NCBI GenBank assembly: GCA_003533825.1
Contig: DQCG01000422.1
Location: 1 to 9,623, forward strand
DNA length: 9,623 nucleotides
Direction: 5' to 3'
DNA from: Phycisphaerales bacterium
GTDB taxonomy: Bacteria > Planctomycetota > Phycisphaerae > Sedimentisphaerales > Anaerobacaceae
Both the position numbers and the translations under genes were made by a program. The notes beneath the pieces were generated by a model. That model was not told where the DNA came from, ran no database searches, and saw nothing but the letters and a program-made list of their open reading frames with translations. Below are positions 6,368-9,623 of this stretch, one piece after another; position 1 is the first letter of the stretch, and every line of letters starts with the position of its first letter.

Positions 6368-6565
6368 AAGGCCAAATGTTCCTTTTTGAAAAAAGCCTCA
6401 TAACATATTGCAAATAAATAGGTTCCAGTTGACTGTTTCAAAAAAACGCACAAAAAACAAGAAGTTGAAAGATTGTATTACGAATAAACTCCTGATTTTC
6501 TCTCATTTTTGCCTTTTTACTTCTATATTTCTCTATTTTCCATTCTCAATTCACAATTCCACACA

Positions 6566-6707
6566 CGACATACGATATACTACATACGACATACTAATTA
6601 GTTAACTATTATACGAACAATTCTGTTTGCCGTCAACAAAATTCCCAAAAAATCTCCGTGAGACGGTGTTCTTTATTCGTATTTCGCATATCGTATGTAG
6701 TATGTCG
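6566..6707. repeat. inverted pair of CGACATAC/ATACTACATACGA motifs
   Basis: ATACTACATACGA (6577-6589) is perfectly reverse-complemented at 6691-6703. CGACATAC occurs at 6566-6573 and 6587-6594 and, inverted, inside 6700-6707. CATACGATAT (6569-6578) is also inverted at 6688-6697. The words are shuffled between the two copies, so this is a mosaic of short units and not one simple stem; the arms are about 100 nt apart. Units of this kind recur in intergenic DNA of several environmental bacterial lineages as I recall, but I cannot confirm that here. Confidence 0.6.
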
Positions 6708-6722
6708 CCGGTTGATGCTTGA

Positions 6723-6775
6723 TGTCATTTCGACCGGAGGGTAGCCAACGGCAGGACGGAGCAGAGAAATCTATT
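6723..6775. repeat. possible interspersed repeat fragment
   Basis: A GC-richer stretch beginning TGTCATTTCGACCGGAGG (6723-6740) and ending GCAGAGAAATCTATT (6761-6775) stands out from AT-rich surroundings. I recall closely similar wording as a common intergenic repeat in many draft bacterial genomes. There is only one copy in this window, so the repeat status cannot be shown from this sequence. Confidence 0.3.
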
Positions 6776-6904
6776 GGAATCCCGATTTTTCCTTCTGAAT
6801 GCTTGCTTTTCACATATTTTTTCACTTTTTTCAAAAAATTTTCCTAAAAGTGCCATAGGGTTGTCAATCCTCGGCAGAAATTTTCCGAGTTTGCCTTATC
6901 AAGC

Positions 6905-6936
6905 TTGACAGAAGTGTCGTTAAGAGTAGATATGTA
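6905..6936 (+). promoter_or_regulatory. possible promoter of the 113-residue orphan gene
   Basis: TTGACA at 6905-6910 is a perfect -35 hexamer. The -10 is unclear: TAGATA (6927-6932, spacer 16) and TATGTA (6931-6936, spacer 20) each match only half the consensus. Just downstream is a 7-bp direct repeat GTAAATG (6934-6940, 6942-6948; period 8), a possible protein-binding site. The leader would be about 45 nt. Confidence 0.35.
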
Positions 6937-6985
6937 AATGCGTAAATGGCTCTAAAAAGCGACCTACTTTTAAGGAGATATCGAG

Positions 6986-7327
6986 ATGACTGGAAAAGGT
7001 TTCACAGGACCAATGGGAGTATATTTATCAGTCAGCTTTGACAATAAAGACTGGTACATAATGATCCGTAGAGCAGATGGGAAAGCATTAGATGCATTTA
7101 TGGAGTACCAAGGTAGGACTGTAACACAGGCGGACGTTGCAACATTAGTTCCAAATTGGAACTCGCTTGAGTGGCATCCTGTTGTTGATGGACTGCTGCA
7201 CTCGAGGGGAGTTGCGGCAGTTGACCGTGAGAAATCTGTGAGATTGCTCACAACAGAAGACAGTCCGTTATCTAACAATCAGATTATCGAAGAGTTCAAG
7301 CATTTTATGGCTGGCAAAGGCGAATAG
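6986..7327 (+). CDS. orphan hypothetical protein, 113 residues
   Basis: I do not recognise this family. The frame has a strong ribosome site (AAGGAG, 6972-6977) 8 nt before ATG, balanced composition and no repeats, so it is probably a real gene. The predicted protein is soluble: no signal peptide, no membrane helix, no cysteine. The N-terminal half looks beta-rich (VYLSVSFDNKDWYIMIRR, 12-29); the middle holds VPNWNSLEWHPVVDGLLHSRG (55-75), with three aromatic residues and two His; the end is helical and charged (NNQIIEEFKHF, 98-108). It sits alone between two repeat-rich segments, so no operon context helps. Being small and located next to a toxin-antitoxin pair, it could be accessory-island cargo or a phage or defence-related protein, but nothing in the sequence proves it. 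Confidence 0.7.
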   Translation: MTGKGFTGPMGVYLSVSFDNKDWYIMIRRADGKALDAFMEYQGRTVTQADVATLVPNWNSLEWHPVVDGLLHSRGVAAVDREKSVRLLTTEDSPLSNNQIIEEFKHFMAGKGE

Positions 7328-7356
7328 GATTTATCTGAAAGAGCAAAAGATTTAAG

Positions 7357-7506
7357 AAAAGGGTCAGGTCTACCTTCTTGCTGTTGACGAGAGGTGGTAG
7401 CATATATACGGTTAACAGCTTAGTAGCCTAGGAGAATAGGCGGCCTAAAGGACGAAGTACATTGAGCGCAGACTTCTAATAGCAAAAAGACAAACCTGAC
7501 CCCTTT
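7357..7506. mobile_element. about 150-bp non-autonomous element with GGGTCAGGT inverted ends
   Basis: GGGTCAGGT (7361-7369) and its exact reverse complement ACCTGACCC (7494-7502) bound a non-coding 150-bp segment. Over the wider arms (7357-7386 against 7477-7506) I count 23 matches in 30 positions, including CTTCTTGCT against AGCAAAAAG. The interior has a small hairpin (GCCTA/TAGGC, 7426-7441) and no reading frame. Motifs with GGGGTCAGG are, to my knowledge, often found beside IS200-like/REP-associated Y1 transposase genes; no transposase is present here, so this would be a stranded or trans-mobilised copy. I see no clear target duplication. Confidence 0.55.
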
Positions 7507-7540
7507 ACTCTTTGCGTAACAGATAAATGGATGGGATATA

Positions 7541-7618
7541 ATGGAATACTTAACAAAGGAAGAAGTGGTTAAGATAATCAAGCGACTCTTTGAGGACCGC
7601 AAATATATCAGCAGGTAG
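7541..7618 (+). pseudogene. possible 25-codon gene remnant cut by a REP-like hairpin
   Basis: ATG at 7541 opens a 25-codon frame (MEYLTKEEVVKIIKRLFEDR, then KYISR). It reads like a normal protein N-terminus: charged, helical, no repeats. It has no ribosome site, and its TAG stop (7616-7618) lies at the very edge of the hairpin starting at 7619. It may be the head of a gene truncated when that element arrived. The alternative is chance. Confidence 0.22.
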
Positions 7619-7666
7619 GGTGGGCCTCGGCCCACCGATCAACAATGATGGGGGCAAAGCCTCACC
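7619..7666. repeat. REP-like pair of hairpins, second one degenerate
   Basis: GGTGGGCCTCGGCCCACC (7619-7636) is a near-perfect palindrome: 7-bp arms with loop CTCG, or 8-bp arms in DNA. After 12 nt a degenerate counterpart follows (TGGGGGCAAAGCCTCACC, 7649-7666). GTGGGC/GCCCAC hairpins of this kind are a common type of extragenic palindrome. On the plus strand no T tract follows, so it is not a classical terminator, though it could stabilise transcript ends. Confidence 0.6.
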
Positions 7667-7754
7667 ATACAGTTTCATCATGTCAATCTCTAATTGACTA
7701 ATCAACTTCCGCTTTTTAAATGGTCCAAAATAACTGTATCGCGTTGGAACGATT

Positions 7755-7763
7755 TGTTATAAT
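7755..7763 (+). promoter_or_regulatory. extended -10 promoter for the PIG-L/oxidoreductase module
   Basis: TGTTATAAT matches TGn-TATAAT perfectly. The -35 region at the right distance is poor (TGTATC, 7735-7740), as is usual for extended -10 promoters. The predicted start point is near 7770, giving a leader of about 140 nt that includes the short frame at 7818-7862. The same promoter type precedes the toxin gene. Confidence 0.55.
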
Positions 7764-7800
7764 GCCGCAAGTTTCGAATTTACAATTTGGACATTAATGC

Positions 7801-7862
7801 TATAAGGAGGTTATGCAATGGAAGTTTTACATTCCCGCCGAATTATTAGTGAAGTTTACTAA
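7801..7862 (+). pseudogene. decayed Tat-gene leader, or leader peptide
   Basis: Positions 7801-7840 match 8986-9025 at 36 of 40 bases. The shared block covers the full Shine-Dalgarno AAGGAGGT (7804-7811), 6-nt spacing, ATG (7818) and the codons through the twin arginine. The reading is MEVLHSRRIISEVY then TAA (7860-7862), against MEGLYSRRGF in the downstream oxidoreductase. The match stops right after the RR codons. It is either the stump of a duplicated oxidoreductase gene or a translated 14-codon leader ahead of PIG-L. An overlapping frame from ATG 7813 gives an unrelated 18-residue peptide. Confidence 0.6.
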
Positions 7863-7910
7863 TTTGTGAGATTGAATGATAAAATTAACCCATTTTAGGA
7901 GAATTGTATT

Positions 7911-8867
7911 ATGACTGACAGATTTGTAAGAGAAAGATGGTTGGCAGGGAGCTTGCTCCTTAGTTGCGTGCTATTGTTTCTGGCCGGGACACTGGACGCT
8001 GCCATATCGAAGCCTGCGCCTGCCCCGGATACCGCCGACGGGAAGTTACGGATCATCTGCTTCGGCGCTCATCCGGACGATAACGAGTTTAAGGCCGGGG
8101 GCGTAGCGGCTATGTGGGCGGCCCAGGGGCATCACGTCAAGTTCGTCTCCACCACGAACGGGGATATCGGCCACTGGGGCATGGCCGGTGGTCCGCTGGC
8201 CCAGGTCCGCACCGCCGAGGTCGAACGCTGCGCAGAGATATTCGGTATTGAAACCGAAGTTCTTGACATTCACGACGGCGAGATTATGCCGACCCTCGAA
8301 AACCGTAGAACTATCGTGCGCCTGATCCGTGAGTGGCGTGCAGATATTGTCATGTGTCATCGTCCGAACGACTACCACCCGGACCATCGTTATACGGCGA
8401 TACTGGTCCAGGATGCCGGGTACATGGTCACGGTGCCGTTCTTCTGCCCGAATGTACCCTACCTGAGGCGCAATCCGGTGTTCCTGTTCTATCAGGATCG
8501 CTTCCAGAAGCCAAATCCGTTCGCCGCGGACATCGCCGTGGGTATCGACGCAGTAATCGACAAGAAACTGGATGCTGCTCTTGCCCTTGCATCGCAGACC
8601 CTGGAAGGTGGTTGTAACGGAAACGAGCGTCTGTATCCGGAGAACGATCCGGACAAGCGAAAGGCCCGCGAGCAGGAGGTCCGTCAGCGCTTTGATCGGC
8701 GCTTCGCGAGCACTGCTAATCAGTTTCGCGAACAACTGAACGGTTGGTACGGACAGGAGCGAGCCGGGAAGATCAAGTATGCCGAGGTATTTGAAATCTG
8801 CGAATACGGCCGGCGTCCATCAAAGCAAGAGATTCGGAAACTGTTTCCGTTCTTCCCCAATCCATAA
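7911..8867 (+). CDS. secreted PIG-L family N-deacetylase
   Basis: This is a complete 318-residue protein. AGGAG (7897-7901) lies 9 nt before ATG. A basic N-terminus (RFVRERW) and hydrophobic stretch (residues 11-27) form a Sec signal peptide with likely cleavage near LDA-A (28-31). The catalytic domain carries AHPDDNE (53-59), with His54 and Asp57 as zinc ligands and Asp56 as probable general base, and YHPDH (155-159), whose His159 is the expected third ligand by analogy with MshB. The family removes N-acetyl groups from N-acetylglucosamine-type groups in glycolipids, mycothiol precursors and chitin oligomers. Secretion suggests action on envelope or environmental amino sugars. The C-terminal charged helical part (245-290) is typical of larger bacterial members. 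A Tat-exported oxidoreductase follows 135 nt later on the same strand, without an obvious terminator between, so co-transcription is plausible. Confidence 0.92.
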   Translation: MTDRFVRERWLAGSLLLSCVLLFLAGTLDAAISKPAPAPDTADGKLRIICFGAHPDDNEFKAGGVAAMWAAQGHHVKFVSTTNGDIGHWGMAGGPLAQVRTAEVERCAEIFGIETEVLDIHDGEIMPTLENRRTIVRLIREWRADIVMCHRPNDYHPDHRYTAILVQDAGYMVTVPFFCPNVPYLRRNPVFLFYQDRFQKPNPFAADIAVGIDAVIDKKLDAALALASQTLEGGCNGNERLYPENDPDKRKAREQEVRQRFDRRFASTANQFREQLNGWYGQERAGKIKYAEVFEICEYGRRPSKQEIRKLFPFFPNP

Positions 8868-9002
8868 TTGTAGATTAAGGCTTTGACAATAAGGATTTTA
8901 TTAAGGAAGTTGGGGCAGTTGAAAAAATCCCAAAGTGACGTTTGAGATTGCCGCAAATAACAGCTTAGATAAACGAATTTTATTTTATAAGGAGGTTCAG
9001 CA

Positions 9003-9623
9003 ATGGAAGGTTTATATTCCCGCCGGGGATTTTTGAAGACGGCTACGGCCGGGGGGGCGGCTTTTGCCCTTTCGGCTGCGAGCTATTCGCGGGTGCTCGG
9101 CGCCAACGACCGGATATCTATCGGCGTCATCGGCCTTGGCGGCCGGGGGTACGGTGCCCACATGACGGGCGTGCACGCACATCAGGCTACTCAGAACTTC
9201 GAGATTACCGCCGTATGCGACCCGTGGCGGCTTCGCCGGGAAGCAGCCGCCGCCAGGACTAAGCAGTGGTACGGTCGCGAGGCGCGGAAGTTCTCGTCGT
9301 ACCGCGACTTGATCGCTCTCAAAGACGTTGATGCCGTGATGATTGCCTCGTGCGACCACCAGCATACGACGCACCTGGAAGCGGCGGCGAGGGCCGGTAA
9401 GGATGCTTACTGCGAAAAGCCGCTGGCCCGGAGGCTCGACCGACTCATAAAAGCGTGCGACGCCGTCAAAGAGGCCAACATAGTCGTCCAGATCGGCACA
9501 CAGTTGCGAAGCTACCCCACGTTTACCGGCTGCTGTGAGCTTTATAAGTCCGGTATCCTCGGTACAGTCGGGCGGATTGAACAGTGCCGCAACAGCGAGC
9601 GCCCCTACTGGTACGGCTACGTT
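9003..9623 (+). CDS. Tat-exported Gfo/Idh/MocA family oxidoreductase, C-terminal part beyond window
   Basis: The first 207 residues are present and the frame is open to the window edge. A perfect Shine-Dalgarno AAGGAGGT (8989-8996) lies 6 nt before ATG. The N-terminus is a Tat signal: YSRRGFLKTATAGGAAFALS (residues 5-24), probably cut near VLGA (31-34). A Rossmann nucleotide loop follows (GVIGLGGRGYG, 41-51), then VCDPW (71-75), and CEKPL (137-141) with the presumed catalytic Lys139. The His/Asp part of the active site lies in or beyond the cut region. It is separate in sequence from the two oxidoreductases at the left end, so this is not a simple recent duplicate of them. Family role: NAD(P)-dependent redox of a sugar or polyol; some exported members of the fold instead use NAD to cleave glycosides (GH109). 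Its start region is duplicated at 7801-7840. Confidence 0.93.
   Translation, partial: MEGLYSRRGFLKTATAGGAAFALSAASYSRVLGANDRISIGVIGLGGRGYGAHMTGVHAHQATQNFEITAVCDPWRLRREAAAARTKQWYGREARKFSSYRDLIALKDVDAVMIASCDHQHTTHLEAAARAGKDAYCEKPLARRLDRLIKACDAVKEANIVVQIGTQLRSYPTFTGCCELYKSGILGTVGRIEQCRNSERPYWYGYV

Larger units (their letters stand above)
5852..6985. other. AT-rich gene-free region built of short repeat modules
   Basis: This is about 1.1 kb without a credible gene. The few open frames are low-complexity, lack ribosome sites and take their residues from repeats. It contains the ATTGGCTTTG-T6 boxes (5899-6221), a GC-rich hairpin (6247-6264), a long bulged inverted repeat (6305-6367), CGACATAC-type motifs in both orientations (6566-6707), a GC-richer phrase (6723-6775) and a possible promoter for the next gene (6905-6936). 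A minor 5-bp hairpin (CTCGG/CCGAG, 6870-6889) also occurs. I see no tRNA, rRNA or CRISPR array. Confidence 0.7.
7328..7910. other. gene-poor spacer with mobile-element remnants and PIG-L promoter
   Basis: This spacer of 583 nt has no full gene. From left to right: a GGGTCAGGT-bounded element (7357-7506), a 25-codon orphan frame (7541-7618), a REP-like hairpin pair (7619-7666), a 6-bp hairpin (GTCAAT/ATTGAC, 7682-7698), an extended -10 promoter (7755-7763), a 40-bp copy of a Tat-gene leader (7801-7840) and the ribosome site of PIG-L (AGGAG, 7897-7901). Confidence 0.65.

Noticed and set aside
6238..6453. 71-residue minus-strand reading frame
   Set aside because: It spans the hairpin and the long inverted repeat, which dictate much of its sequence; no start signals.
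6408..6605. 65-residue plus-strand reading frame
   Set aside because: The C-terminal half (HDIRYTTYDI) is a translation of the CGACATAC-type repeat; no ribosome site.
7420..7635. 71-residue minus-strand reading frame
   Set aside because: It crosses the mobile-element end and the REP-like palindrome, and lacks translation signals.
8883..8888. promoter for the last oxidoreductase (TTGACA)
   Set aside because: No acceptable -10 element lies 16-18 nt downstream.

Overview
The window looks like a chromosomal segment of a Planctomycetota bacterium, probably of Phycisphaerae type. This rests on three things: three Gfo/Idh/MocA oxidoreductases with twin-arginine (Tat) export signals, a Tat-tagged DegT-family aminotransferase together with a single-domain neutral-ceramidase-like hydrolase and a secreted PIG-L deacetylase, and AT-rich spacers packed with short interspersed repeats. 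The assignment comes from gene content only, not from a marker gene.

Layout. Positions 1-2321 hold two minus-strand Tat-exported Gfo/Idh/MocA proteins (the second to be transcribed runs off the left edge). They probably form one operon, 65 nt apart. A 325-nt divergent spacer separates them from a plus-strand exported DegT/DnrJ/EryC1/StrS aminotransferase (2647-3993). That gene converges, 29 nt apart, on a minus-strand neutral/alkaline ceramidase-family gene (4023-5345). A compact 44-nt divergent spacer, with a near-ideal extended -10 promoter, leads into a toxin-first RelE/Phd-type toxin-antitoxin pair (5390-5851).

Positions 5852-6985 are AT-rich and show no credible gene. They are a mosaic of short repeat modules: four ATTGGCTTTG boxes each ended by T6 at about 100-bp spacing, several hairpins, and two inverted copies of a CGACATAC-containing motif. 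After them comes an orphan 113-residue protein with a strong ribosome site (6986-7327), then a roughly 150-bp element bounded by GGGTCAGGT inverted repeats (7357-7506), a REP-like hairpin pair (7619-7666), and a short decayed copy of a Tat-gene leader (7801-7862). The last module is PIG-L deacetylase (7911-8867) followed by a third Tat-exported Gfo/Idh/MocA gene that runs off the right edge (9003-9623).

How it may work together (inference): most of the catalytic genes have export signals. Sugar oxidation (Gfo/Idh/MocA), transamination of a keto-sugar (DegT family), N-deacetylation of an amino sugar (PIG-L) and hydrolysis of an N-acyl bond (ceramidase fold) would fit a cell-envelope pathway acting on amino or N-acylated sugars. 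Strand changes show it is not one operon. The toxin-antitoxin and repeat block between 5.35 and 7.9 kb looks like an accessory insertion between two catabolic modules.
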